From Lentinus brumalis (lineage: Eukaryota > Basidiomycota > Agaricomycetes > Polyporales > Polyporaceae): a stretch of 64,000 bases of DNA. The position numbers and the translations under genes were made by a program. Within the stretch, counting starts at the first letter, position 1; every line of letters begins with the position of its first letter. Below the pieces are notes generated by a model that did no database searches, was not told where the DNA came from, and worked only from the letters and a program-made list of their open reading frames with translations. Positions 22,300 to 33,512 of the stretch are shown in pieces. Location of the stretch: the NCBI GenBank assembly GCA_001792895.1, contig MARA01000011.1, positions 744,001 to 808,000 on the forward strand. Direction: 5' to 3'.

Positions 22300-25200
22300 C
22301 TATACAGGCGGCTTGTTATCCTTTTGCGCTATAGCAGGATAAGCAACAGGAGCAGGACAGGATAAGGAAGGGACTTGGGACTTACCCATGGTGATCCTGT
22401 CACCCAAGGACAGCGCAATGCCCTGAGTTTTGCTCCGTATCCGTACATGTCCAGTGATAGTACCAGCCTCCGTTCGTTCCACACTGAGATTTGCCAACGC
22501 ATCCTCACCTGATAGATCGTTAGATACAGGCGAAGCGGTAGAACGGTAGGAGGGATCTCACCAAACAGGCTCTTCGCATACATGTTGGCAGACAAGAAGT
22601 CGCATTCGCCAGACAACGCGCCCTCCGGCGTGAGGCACGACATGTTGGTCGCCTTCATGACGTGGTGGAGGTACTCCCTCGGGTCCCTACAGCAAGATGA
22701 ATGTCATATCATGAGCGGCTTTGAATGAGACTTACGAGATAGTCGTAGTGACGTTGACGCGGTTCTCCCACTCAAACTCTGTCCACATGCTACGGAACTG
22801 GGATTGAAAAGCTGTCAGTCGGTGACAAGCGTGGTAAGTGCATGAAAGCTCACCTGTTGCTCCGTGCAGTACGCAGGCTTGATGTAGTCCATGATGTCGA
22901 TGTGGATGTCATTCAAGATGACGCATTGCTCCGCCATCCCTGGGCCTTCCCAGATGATGCTGCCGAAGATGACACCGGTCTCGGTGGAGGACACTTTGAT
23001 AGTCGCCTTGATGCTCTGGAAGCTGTGGGGCGCAATGGTATACAGTGAAGGCCGCTCGACAAGCTTGAGGTCACCAAGGGTCGCGAAATCCAAGCAAAGA
23101 TTCTGCAGAGTATCAGCAGTCTGGTTGACAAGAAGCACGTCTGGAGTCCCGGAACGTCAGCATCAAGCCGCACCACGCATGCACAGAACCTACCAAGAAG
23201 GATGTCGAAGCCGTGCACTTTGACGTATGCCTCCGCATAGATAGGATCCGAAAATCCGGTGAGCTGAGATATACGGCTGAGGTTCGAGAGGAAGTCCTCA
23301 GTGACGTCGCCGGCACCCGTTGCACGGTTGACATCTTCAGAGTCCTTTTGCAACGCATGTGAGTCAAGAAGTAGAGGAAAGGCAAGACAAAATTCACATC
23401 AATGACATCGTCAGCGGCCTTCTTGGAGAACTGACGGAAAGTGAGAAGGTCATCGACTTGAACTATCTTGGCCTCGGCCTTCTCCAGTTCCTTCTTCTCC
23501 GCTGCCTTCTTCTGCAGATGAATGCCCTCGATCAATACGAGCCCACATGTCGAAGATGCAAACGAACCTCTTGTGCAGCAACCATCTTTGAGTACGCGGC
23601 CTTGGTGTCCTTCAAGAAGATTTGATGGACGGCAGGAACAGACTCGAGGTCGCTGAGAGTCTGTATGCAGCTCATGATGCGCTCCGTGGAGTCCTCGTCG
23701 ATGGGGACAGTCACGAACTTTGACTGGCCGACACGAATGACTGACGCCATGATGAGCATGGCCTGTGGCAAGGTGAACATCAACACTAAGGGCTGCATAG
23801 AGAGAGGTTCTCACCTCCGCGCGGAGTGCGTTGCATTTCCGCTTGTCGCTGGAGAGCTCAGAGTAACGCAGGACAAGCTTGGTCAAGGCAGAAGCGAGAA
23901 CAGAGCCAGTGTAGAAGTCACCGCCGAGGATTAGGGCTGAAGGTATGACATAGGTAATCAGGGGGCTGATGGGAGAAAATTAAGAGTTCAACATACCTCG
24001 CAACGGGGGCTTAGCTGCCGCCTTGACAGCCTCCAACCTCGCATTCGATGATGCACTCGTGAACGCCGTCTCGGTTGCATAAGTACCATCGGCCAACACC
24101 TTCGGCTTAGATGTCTCGACCTTGACATCATCCTTCTTCTCCTCACCATCCTCCGCGCTTGCCTCCTCCAGCAGCCGCTGTTCGGAAGCGAGGATGGGGA
24201 TCTCCCGAGGACCTTGCGAAGTTCACGGAAGATCCCCTGGATCTCTTGGACATCCTCCGTATACTCACCAAGGATCCAAAGCACGCCACGGTAAACCTTG
24301 CCCGACTTGATCTCGGGGAGGGTCTGAGTGAGCTTCTCACAGATTGTGCGGCGGAGCTGAGGGAACTTCTCCACGACTTCGCGAACAAATGCCACGACGT
24401 CCAGCGCGGAGGGGTTGTTGGAGTCGCCGAGGAAGTCCATGAGGGCATGTACGACGCTAGCCGCAACCTCCGAGAACTTGACTGCGCAGACATGGATGGA
24501 CTGGATGAGCAGTTGCCTGTACTCCGGTGCCTTCTCGTACTCCTGATCCTGCGTCTTCTGCAACTGCTTCTTCAGGAACAGCACGACATCCTCGACGTTG
24601 CGACTGGAAGTCAGGCTGAGGACGATGCTGATGGCTTTCCGTCGGACCTCGAGGTCGGCACTACAGCTTCTCAGTCATAAAGTCGTGATATTCCGCCGGG
24701 AATAGAGCGTACCTGGAGAGGATCTGCAAGACGTCCATGATGAGAGCGTCGAGGACGTGTCCATGCTTGGAACGAAGAGCGTCGAGACGGTCGAGGACAA
24801 TGAGCTTCGCGTTGTTGTCGGACTCCTTCTGCACAAGGCTGATGTAGCAAGATGCAGCAGCTAAGCGCAACCAATCAGTCTCGCGGTCCAGAAGTCATCT
24901 GTGACTGTCATAACATACCCTTGACGGCAGCCGGGTTCTGAGTGAGGGAAGTGAGAGTGGTCGCAGCCTCGTACTTGACGGCATGCGAGGACGCGTTGAG
25001 CAGCTCGGAGATGAGGAGGATGTACCGCGCCTAGCGCACAACTATTCAGGACCAGGCGAACGGATTCACAATCACCACCACTCACCTTGTGCGTCGTTTC
25101 CCGCTTGCAATCCAGCCTGATCACCTCAATAATGCTCATCTGCAGAAGCTCGTCCATGGTCGGGATCTGGTCAAACACCTGGAGGATGTACTCGACCGCC

Positions 25201-25992
25201 TTCGGCATCGAACACTGTGCGAGGAACACGAACGCATTCCGCTTGCACGTCGCGTCCGACTCCGCCGCGAGGAAGGTCTGGATGAGCTCTGGCGCGTCGG
25301 GGATGAGATGCTCGAACTCGCGGTAGATCGCGTACACTGCGAAGACCGCGTTCTTGCGCACGTATGAGTGTCGGTGTTCGAGGCATGCACGGCACGTCGG
25401 GATGAGCGGTTCAAGCAGTTCTGCGTCCTTGGTGATCTTCTGGAGGAAGCGAAGGGTTGCGCCGCGAATGTACTCGTTTGGATGTTGCTACATATCGTGC
25501 GGTTAGGTGAAGCAACCGGCGGGAAGAAAGGCTACTAACGAGGTCATTACGGATGGCGTTACTTCGCGGGACGTGAGGACACAGTTCGGATAGCAACCAA
25601 CGGTGACAGACTCACACAACAAGAATCATCTCCTGCTTCAGCTTCCCGTTGTCATCGTACTTCGGGCACACCTCCCAGTAGAAATGCAGCAGCTTCTTGA
25701 GCTGCTTGTTTCGTGAGGGCATGACATACTGGATGATTGGCATCAAGAGAGCCGGCTTTCCCGCGTACGCGCACCCGCGCATATAGTTAGTCTCCGCATT
25801 TCCACACTTTGCATCGTTGGCACACACCTGGGCGTTACCATTGATCGTCGACACGATGATTTTGCGCAACGTGTCAAGCTTGACCTCGTCCGAGCCCTTC
25901 TGCAGCGCGGTGCGGAGTTCCTGGGTTGTGGGTGTCTCTGAGGGGTCCTCAAAGACCAGAGTATAGCAGGAAGAATCAGACGACGACGCCAT
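22300..25992 (-). CDS. SEC26: Coatomer subunit beta (beta-COP)
   Basis: Beta-COP is part of the F-subcomplex of the COPI coat that drives retrograde Golgi-to-ER vesicle budding. The start [17 protein letters not shown] at 25992 is followed by the conserved adaptin-like repeats ([67 protein letters not shown]). The appendage domain at the C-terminus is also present ([40 protein letters not shown]). The last intron joins ITM to AQKDNKPPV before the stop at 22300. About ten short introns interrupt the gene. Length (about 950 aa) fits the family. The only oddity is the unusually polar final nonapeptide. Confidence 0.95.
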
Positions 25993-26419
25993 AGATAGGG
26001 AGACCGAGGAGAGAAACGAAAGGTAGATGGAGGGACGGTCGACACCGCCGTGGAGGTCAAGAGATGAGTTGCTATATTCGGCATGCGTACATGCTGGCCA
26101 CGACGGGCGCGTCAAACAGCCTCGCGCGCTCACAAGTCAAGGACCCTGTCTGTAAAGCGTTGCGAAATGCAGGTACTCGTGTAACATAGAGCTACTACTT
26201 CTCGATGAAGAATTATCGTCCGGACCGTAGAGCAGTAGCACCGGCCGAACGGAGCACACACGCTTCACGCACACCCTCTACCAGGTCTACTGGAACACAC
26301 GAACCGCTCAGGAAGCCCCGTCTTGGCCCCCTCAGGGTCAGGTGCGTGTCCGCGAGGATCTCGAACGCCGGCCTCGTGCGCATGAGTGGTACATACTGAC
26401 CCACCAACCTGCGCAGCGG
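25993..26419. promoter_or_regulatory. beta-COP promoter / 3' flank of the CstF-64-like gene
   Basis: About 430 bp upstream of the beta-COP start. A minus-strand open frame (26213-26407) follows the CstF-64-like stop but adds nothing recognisable. No specific site can be assigned. Confidence 0.35.
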
Positions 26420-27444
26420 TTATACAGGTAGATTCAGGGTCGTGCGCTGTGAGAGGAGTCAGGGTTCATATCCTCCGATTCGAGAATAGCAGACGGTCTC
26501 GGACGAACTTACCAGCTTAATGATGTTCTCCCGGTCCGCAGGTGGCATTTGGTAAACCTCCTCTCTTGACATCGCGACGACCCGCATGATCAAAGCCTGT
26601 AGGCATTCATGTTGACACAGACCCTGAGCGTAGCGCACCAACCGAGCAGAGACACGTACCTTCTGGTCTTCCGGCAGTGCAGCAAGGGCCGGGGGAAGCA
26701 CGGGAACAGCTGGGGCAGGGCCTGGTACGGGGGGAGGCTGCGAGGCATGAGGTAGTTGCATATGCGGGGGTGGTTGAGCTTGCGGGGGCCCGTGAGCCAG
26801 ACCTGGTAAACCCATCCCAGGGATGCTGGGTGGCTGCTGGGGCTGCTGGGGCGCATGCGAAGGTGCAAACCCGGGAACTTGGCTTGGGCCTGGAGGTGGT
26901 GTGCCATAACCCCTCCCTAGTCCGGGTGGTCCTCCGAAGCCTGGCGGTCCCCCTTGGTATCCTGGTGGTGGGTACCCTCCCTGCGGACCGGGCTGAGAAA
27001 ATGTGGGCGTACCACCGCGTGATGGAACTTGAGCTTGCATATGCGGTGGTATTGCTGATGGCGGTTGCTGTACCGCCAACGGAGGGGGTACGAGGGCAGG
27101 AGGTTGAGCAGCTCCTGATGGGCCTGGCGCAGCACCATACTTTGCCAGAATTTCCTGCACAAAGCGACGTAGCACTAGTCATGCTAACGCGTCTCTTGTT
27201 ACGGTCTTACTGTGACATACCTGCACAACCTCCATTTTCACCGCGTTGATGTTCACCATCATAGTCATGAGCGCATGCGCGATTTGCGGCGGTTGCGAAT
27301 TGAGAATTGTCCTCGCCTCACCCGGGGTGGTCCTCTGTTCGACAGGGTTCTACATGTGGATAATCTTGTACATTGCGCGGTATCTTACTTACAGACCTTA
27401 AGCGTGAGCAGAAGTTCAAGCAGCTGCTCTTCTTGGGCTGCCAT
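26420..27444 (-). CDS. CstF-64/Rna15-like 3'-end processing factor lacking an RRM
   Basis: It has the hinge domain and C-terminal domain of cleavage stimulation factor subunit 2 but no RNA-recognition motif. The start MAAQEEQLLELLLTLK leads straight into the hinge (GEARTILNSQPPQIAHALMT; NINAVKMEVVQ), which in the family binds CstF-77/Rna14. A Pro/Gly/Gln-rich linker of about 150 aa follows. The CSTF-C module ends the protein (ALIMRVVAMSREEVYQMPPA, ENIIKL), the part that contacts Pcf11/PC4-type partners. The final intron joins IIKL to RTTLNLPV. The 370 bp upstream, to the glutaredoxin gene, hold no RRM exon. Rna15 and CstF-64 carry an RRM, whereas Pti1-type homologues have a degenerate one, so this may be a Pti1-like paralogue. 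It probably acts in the nuclear polyadenylation complex. Confidence 0.85.
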
Positions 27445-27812
27445 AGTGTTGTCAGAACAGACTGCCAGACGAGTTCTTCACTGCCTTTCCGTCGGACCAG
27501 ACGCAGTAAGCTTGGGAGACAAGGATTGACTCGGAGCTGCCAAGGCAGAGCGGTCTAGGTAGGTAAAGCCAGCTGGTGGTAGCGGACCAAGATGTACTTA
27601 GCATGACATGCGCAGACGCTGACTTCCACCAGTTCGCCAGGCGAACTCAGCCCGGCACCAACAAGCACAATATGACGATGCAATTCACGAGGAGAGGATA
27701 CGTTACAATTCTACTATTCCACTGGTATTACAAACGAGAGTGCGCCTGACTATGCGAAACGATAGCAGTCAAACAAATCATGGCAGAAAGGCGACAAACA
27801 CGTCCGGAGTGC

Positions 27813-28293
27813 TTACGCCGAGACGAGAGAAGCAAGCTTTCCCTGAGAGTCGAGGCTCACGACAGAATCGCATCCGCCGACATGCTTCTGGTCTGGAGTT
27901 TCGTACGGTGCCGATGAGACGAGCAACATGGACGCAGCAGTAGGGCAAAACTCACTGATGAAGATGTTCGGAACGGTGCGCTGACCGGTCTTCTCTGCGA
28001 GGTAGTCCTGGATCGCACTACCCTCGTCAAGCTCGTCAAGCCTGACATGGGGATGAGTTCGCCACTGCAGCCACCAGAAATCGTGCATATACTCACTCGA
28101 GGATCTTGGTCTGGACGTCTGGGAACTTCGACGTGAGGAGCGACTTGGCGCGCTTGCAGTATGGGCAGTATGACTTGGAGAAGATAGCAATCTTGTTCTC
28201 CGAGATAGTGTTCTGCGAGGATACGTTCGTTATTCGACGCGTCAAACGTCCAAAATCGAGCAGTCGCACCTCTACGAGATCTTTGACAGCCAT
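27813..28293 (-). CDS. Dithiol glutaredoxin (CPYC type)
   Basis: A small thiol-disulfide oxidoreductase that uses glutathione to reduce protein disulfides and mixed disulfides. The active site CPYC is in IAIFSKSYCPYCKRAK. The cis-Pro loop TVPNIF and the glutathione-binding GGCDSV are also present. Exons on the minus strand give MAVKDLVE, then NTISENK through KILE, then LDELDEGSAIQDYLAE through IFIN, then QKHVGGC to the stop at 27813. The intron acceptor for the last exon is fixed by the conserved IFINQKHVGGC junction. About 105 aa with no targeting peptide, so probably cytosolic. It shares a promoter of about 535 bp with the divergent NIF3 gene. Confidence 0.94.
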
Positions 28294-28828
28294 GATTTTG
28301 AGCTGGTAGGGAGAAGGGTGGGATGAAGATGCGGTCGCCGTGGCTGCAGTGGGGGCTGGGGTGAGCTTACTGGGTCGAGAGGTGAGCGGGGCGATAGCCA
28401 GGACGAGATGCCTCTATATAGCCTGGGGAGCATCGATGTCAAGTGAAGTCACAGTGCTGAGCAATCGGAGTGCAAACGGGAAGCCCATCGCGTCATCGGC
28501 ATGCGCGTCTGAGCGCGCTCTGTCCCGACTAAGCACGTACAAAGCAATCGGGCAAGCTCGGGCAGCAGACTGATGTACATATGCAACGGTGACCAAGCGG
28601 AGGTGTCCGACAGGCAACTGAAACCATGTGGTTAAACGGCGAACGCGAGAGGCTCGATCGCCGCACGCGTCGCGAGATCTATGTGCAGCACTGCAGTTGA
28701 CCACGATTCTTACCCGATCCATCTGGTACAAGCCTACATACGACTTACACCACAACGTCTCGGGCAACCCGCAACTCTGCTTAGGTCCCCAGTGCTGCAT
28801 ACCACGCTTAGATACGAGGCAAGAGACA
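28294..28828. promoter_or_regulatory. Divergent promoter between glutaredoxin and NIF3
   Basis: Head-to-head starts at 28293 (-) and 28829 (+) flank 535 bp without coding signal. No specific operator is identified. Confidence 0.4.
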
Positions 28829-29992
28829 ATGTCTCTAGTAAGGAGTTTCTGTAAAATTATGGAGCGCATCGCGCCCCTCCACCTGGCGGAGAAATGGGAC
28901 AATGTCAGTACTCCTCTTCCATCCTCCCAATGCGCAATGACTGACATATGTGCTCCGTATGTGTAGGTCGGCCTCATTCTAGGTATGCCGACCTGAACAC
29001 AACCGATGTGTACGATCACTTGACCAATCCCACTCTGCAGAGGCGCCATTCGTGCGACCCCAAGCAAACAAGGTTCTGCTCACGAACGAGTGCGTATCTT
29101 CAAGCGGGTATCTCGACTCGCCCTATACTGATCGCGTCGAGCTTTTGCTGACAGCTTGACACCGGCGGTCGTGGAGGAAGCCCTCACATCCCCGACAGTC
29201 TTCATCGTCACCTACCACCCGCCCATCTTCAAGCCGCTCACCTCTCTCACCCTCTCCGTCCCTCTCCAGGCTTCTCTCCTCCGCTGCGCCGCAGCCGGGA
29301 TCTCCGTGTACACGCCGCACACAGCCCTCGACTCGGTGACCGATGGGATCAACGACTGGCTATGCACCAAGGCCGCAGGTCCTCTCCGCGACATCAACTG
29401 GACCGCCCGTTTCATCGGCCAAGAGTTCCCTGACGGTCTCGGAGGCCAGGGCCGCATTGTGACCCTCAAGCAGCCTATGGAGCTGGGCCAACTCGCCACC
29501 ACGATCCGCACCGAGCTGGAGCTCAAGGAAGGTGGGGTCTCCTCCCAAGCACCAACCGACGGACTTCGAGGCTGACTATTCAAAACGCGTGCAGTTCATG
29601 TAGCGTATGCAAAGCCCGAGAAGGAGCACACGATGATCACCACGATCGGAATATGCGCTGGGTCCGGTGGTTCGATGCTCCTCGGAGTGGACGCGGATGT
29701 CTACTTCACCGGCGAGATGCCTCACCACGAAGTTCTTGCATCCATTCAAAGCGGGCACAATGTCATCCTTTGTACGTGCTTCTATCTCCTCGGAGGATGG
29801 ACGGGTTCTCATGGCTCCGCAGGCGGCCACACGAATACGGAGCGAGGTTACTTACCCTGGTTGAAGAAGGACATCGAGGAATTCATTCAAGAGGAGCTTG
29901 CCCAACCTGCCGACCCTGCGGAGGCCGAAGTCCTCAAGGGTCTTGAGGTCGTCGTTAGCACAAGGGATGAATATCCTCTTGCCATCATGTAG
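28829..29992 (+). CDS. NIF3: NIF3 / DUF34 family metal-binding protein
   Basis: A member of the widespread NIF3 (NGG1-interacting factor 3, YbgI/YqfO, GTP cyclohydrolase I type 2-like) family; the biochemical role is unsettled. Family motifs are in order: LAEKWDN+VGLILE, LLTNDLTPAVVEEAL, the metal-site region VTYHPPIFKPL, ISVYTPHTALD, IGICAGSGGSML, YFTGEMPHHEVL and GHTNTERGYLPWL. Exons 28829-28903, 28967-28982, 29041-29089, 29155-29531, 29595-29771 and 29823-29992 sum to 864 nt (287 aa), all in phase. Exon 2 is a 16-nt microexon encoding most of VGLIL. No signal or transit peptide is obvious. It is convergent with the complex I gene, 115 bp away. Confidence 0.94.
28967..28982 (+). other. 16-nt microexon in NIF3
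   Basis: A GTGTAG acceptor and a GTATGC donor flank 16 nt that supply V-G-L-I-L plus the first base of a Glu codon. This completes the conserved WDNVGLILE motif and keeps the 864-nt frame. Confidence 0.85.
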
Positions 29993-30107
29993 TCTCGCTG
30001 CTAGCATGGACAGTTCACACCGTTGTCGACTGTGACCAGAAGCACCGTGCGGTGCAGACTCGGACGGATAAAACGGTCGGTATTGTGTATTACAATAGTA
30101 AGATACG

Positions 30108-32151
30108 TCACCGGTCGACCTCGCTATTATACCAGAATCGAGCACATCAGCATTCCAGAGCAACCACAGAGTAAACAAGTGCACATACCCGAACACCAGA
30201 TCCTGTAAGCTGGCGTGAGCAACGGTCCGCAGGACATACACAACATTTACGTACCATAGTACCAATGATAGCGACCACATCCGCAATCATGTGCTAGAGA
30301 GGAGGAGAAGCCGTCGTGAGCATGCGACACACACAATCCATTGCAAAACTCTCTCACATCTAGAAACAGAACGCATTGGTATTAGCAACCGAAGTCCACA
30401 CGCAGGCTTTAGGGGCACTCACGTCTCATCATGAAGTCAGCTCCGGCGAGATGCGCGAAGCCAGGAGCACGGATCTTGCACCGGTATGGACGGTTCGTAC
30501 CGTCGGACACGAGGTACACACCCATCTCACCCTTCGGTGCCTCGATAGCGGTGTATGTCTCACCCGCAGGGACAGAGTAGCCTTCGCTGAAGAGCTGCAT
30601 ATGACATGAGCATGAGGCGTGGCTGTAGAGCGCCGGAGCACAAACCTTGAAGTGGTGGATGAGGGACTCCATGCTCTCTTTCATGGATGCGCGTGGGGGA
30701 GGAACGAGCTTGTAGTCATCGACCTTCACGGCACCCGTCGGGATCTTGTTGAGACACTGCAAGAGAACTCTTATCAGAACTCCTTCCTGGGAGTCTTTGC
30801 AATGTCGATACTCACTTGGCTGATGATGCGCAGGGACTCCCGGAACTCCTGAACACGGCAGAGGTAGCGGTCGTAACAGTCGCCGTTCTTACCAACAGGG
30901 ACGTCGAACTCGACCTCGTCATACTTGTCATAGGGCGCGACCTTGCGGATATCCCAAGGGACACCGCTCCCACGGAGCATGACACCGCTGAATCCGTAGT
31001 CGAGTGCCTCCTTCGCGCTTACGACACCAATGCCAATCGTACGCTCCTTCCAGATACGGTTACCGGTGACGACCTCCTCAATCTCGTCCACACGTGACGA
31101 GAACTGAGTGGCCCACTTGAAAATGTCTTCAAGCAGCCCGTGCGGGAGGTCAAAAGCGACACCACCAGGGCGGACGTACGCGGCGTGCATACGCGCACCC
31201 GAGACACGCTCGTAGAACTCCATGAGCTTCTCGCGCTCCTCGAAACCCCAGAGGAAGGGCGTAAGAGCACCGACATCCATGGCGTGCGTCAGGACCGCCA
31301 TCAAATCTGCGATATGTAGTGTGAGCGGTGGCTGCGGCAGGATAGCGGACACCTACGGTTGAGGACACGAGTGATTTCGCCGAACAGAGTACGAATCCAC
31401 TTCGCACGTTCTGGCACCTCGATGTTCAAGAGCTTCTCGACTGCCATAGAGTAGACGAGCTCGTTGGTCACTAGAGCACAGATCAGGGCAAACTTCGCAT
31501 GTCCGTGCAGTCACTGACGTACTCATCGAGACATAGTCGAGACGGTCAAAGTAAGGCAGCGCTTGGGTGTAAGTCTTGTACTCAATTAGCTTCTCTGTTC
31601 CCCGGTGAAGCAAGCCGACATGCTGGAAAGCAAATCAGGACGGTCAGGCGGGAGGTCATACGCCAGGGATACTCACAGGATCTGCGCGCAAAACCTCCTC
31701 TCCGTTCAGCTCAAGAATCAGCCGAAGCACGCCGTGAGCGGCAGGGTGCTGGGGACTGCGACATGTTCAGCTCAGCTCTAACACCCGCTGACTATCTGCC
31801 CACACTCACCCGAAGTTCACTGCACGCCCGAACCCTTGTCAGTGCGTCCTCTGTGCTCATGACCAACTCCGACTCACCCGTGAAGTGACGCATCTGGGCC
31901 TCCGGCCTATGTCCAGTCTCGGCCAGGATCTCCGTCGCATGCAAACCGTGCAGATCCTCCACCGTATGTGTGTCAAACACATTTTTGCCATTAGCCGGGG
32001 TCGCCCTTACGGGCTCCGCCTCCGCGACCGCCGAGCGTGATATGTGTCGACGTGCGGCAGAGAGGAGTGACGAGGAAGAGCTGAGAGAAGGGGTGGTAGC
32101 GGCGAGTCGTGGCGCCCGCGCAAGCTGGCGACGGAAGAGCGTGGAGGCCAT
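30108..32151 (-). CDS. Mitochondrial complex I 49-kDa subunit (NDUFS2/NUO-49)
   Basis: A nuclear-encoded core subunit of NADH:ubiquinone oxidoreductase. It forms the quinone-binding cavity near cluster N2 in the peripheral arm. The N-terminus ([18 protein letters not shown], then Ser-rich, ARRHISRS) is a mitochondrial targeting sequence. Conserved parts are [58 protein letters not shown]-like [48 protein letters not shown] and the ending DLVFGEVDR. A 10-nt microexon (31810-31819) encodes the centre of TVNFG. The final short exon gives EVDR and a TGA at 30110-30108. A nested transposon sits 152 bp upstream of the ATG. Confidence 0.95.
31810..31819 (-). other. 10-nt microexon in the complex I 49-kDa gene
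   Basis: Minus strand: a TGCAG acceptor, TGAACTTCGG, then a GTGAGT donor. It restores the invariant V-N-F-G-P-Q-H-P run between MRHFT and PQHPAAHG, so the exon is required by protein conservation. Confidence 0.85.
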
Positions 32152-32302
32152 CCTCGTCGCTGCTGGGAGTGAAGTCGTCGTGGTCGTGTTCGACGTTGTC
32201 GGTGCTAAACGGACCGTTCTCATTCGATGGCGTCGGATGCTCCGAAGAGGCAGTTGGTGCTCACGGCCCCGTGACAGGACCTTCCAAGTAAGGCGCCTGA
32301 CC

Positions 32303-33417
32303 GGGAACTCCGCCATAGCAAGAGCGCGGACCAATTTGGTCGGACCAATCTGCCTCGCCCTAGGGACCAAATCAACCCTAACCCCGGCGAACCAGATAGA
32401 CGCTCGAAGAATCCCGCTCGAAGGCGGGCTCAAAGCTGATAAGATGACGATTCCTGGCAGCGACCCTGGCAGCTGCACCAAATGTTTGTCCAAAAGTTGC
32501 GTATTCTGACTTCCTAATATGGTAATGGGCTCTGTCCAGAGTTTGCGTATTTGACGACCTGAATCCGGTTAAGCGCCCAAAAGCCTGTCCCAATGTTGCG
32601 TATTTGAGGATTTGTCCTTGGGACCTCAGTGGTGAACGACATGAACACATTTTTTCCACAATCCTTCACCCTCTATGATACCATGAATGTCGATTTTCGA
32701 ACCCTCTCAAGGTCCTGAACACTTTTCCGATGCTCTGCCCACCGCGGCGACGTCGGGGAAGCTCCGCCATTCCGAGGGTCCGACCACTTGTGGTCGGAAC
32801 TGGTCCTACAGACCACTTTAAACCTAACCCTACAAGCAGATAGACGCCCGATAAATGGCACTCTCGCGGGCACGAAAACGAGATAAGATGAAAGATCATT
32901 GAAGCCGACCCGGAGCGACCCTGGGTAGGATTTTAGCGCCCCAGAAGCGCCGGGTCGGCTTCAATGATCTTTCATCTTATCTCGTTTTCGTGCCCGCGAG
33001 AGTGCCATTTATCGGGCGTCTATCTGCTTGTAGGGTTAGGTTTAAAGTGGTCTGTAGGACCAGTTCCGACCACAAGTGGTCGGACCCTCGGAATGGCGGA
33101 GCTTCCCGACGTCGGGAGAGCGGACACGTGATTTAGACGCCCGTAAACCCTGTCCAACTTTGCGTACCGAAGGCCCAAATTCTTGCGTATTTGAGGCCAA
33201 ATTTGGGGGGTCCGGCGGGACAATCATTTGGTGGAGCTGCCCGGGTCCTCCAGGGTCGCTGCCAGGAATCGTCATCTTATCAGCTTCGAGCCCGCCTTCG
33301 AGCGGGATTCTTCGAGCGTCTATATGGTTCGCCGGGGGTTAGGGTTGGTTTGGTCCCTAGGGCGAGGCAGATTGGTCCGACCAAATTGGTCCGCGCTCTT
33401 GCTATGGCGTTGTTCCC
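32303..33417. mobile_element. Non-autonomous TIR transposon with 8-bp target duplication
   Basis: The two ends are inverted copies of each other over about 180 bp (32303-32485 and 33230-33417), starting GGGAACTCCGCCATAGC on the left and GGGAACAACGCCATAGC on the right end read inward. The direct 8-mer GCCTGACC flanks it exactly (32295-32302 and 33418-33425), indicating a target-site duplication. An 8-bp duplication fits hAT or P-type elements, but the ends do not let me choose. No transposase frame is present. It is interrupted by a related element (32756-33107). Without that insert the outer element would be about 0.76 kb. It lies between the complex I gene and the M6P-receptor-like gene, in their shared upstream region. 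Confidence 0.85.
32756..33107. mobile_element. Inner foldback element nested in the larger TIR transposon
   Basis: A near-perfect palindrome of about 352 bp. Arms of roughly 158 bp (from GGGAAGCTCCGCCATTCC at 32756, mirrored to 33107) appear identical by eye, around a loop near 32917-32950. Its ends resemble those of the outer element (GGGAA-CTCCGCCAT, a GGTCCGACCA-type dyad, AACCCTAA, AGATAGACGC), so both belong to one family. The flanking CGACGTCG is itself palindromic, so the target duplication cannot be told from TIR extension. Arm identity suggests a recent insertion. Confidence 0.8.
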
Positions 33418-33512
33418 GCCTGACCCGCGTTGATGACCACCGCCACAGCGAACTCTGAACAGTCTGTCGGCTGCTGTGCCTAGCGCAGTCATCCTCGTTG
33501 CTTACTCCCTGC

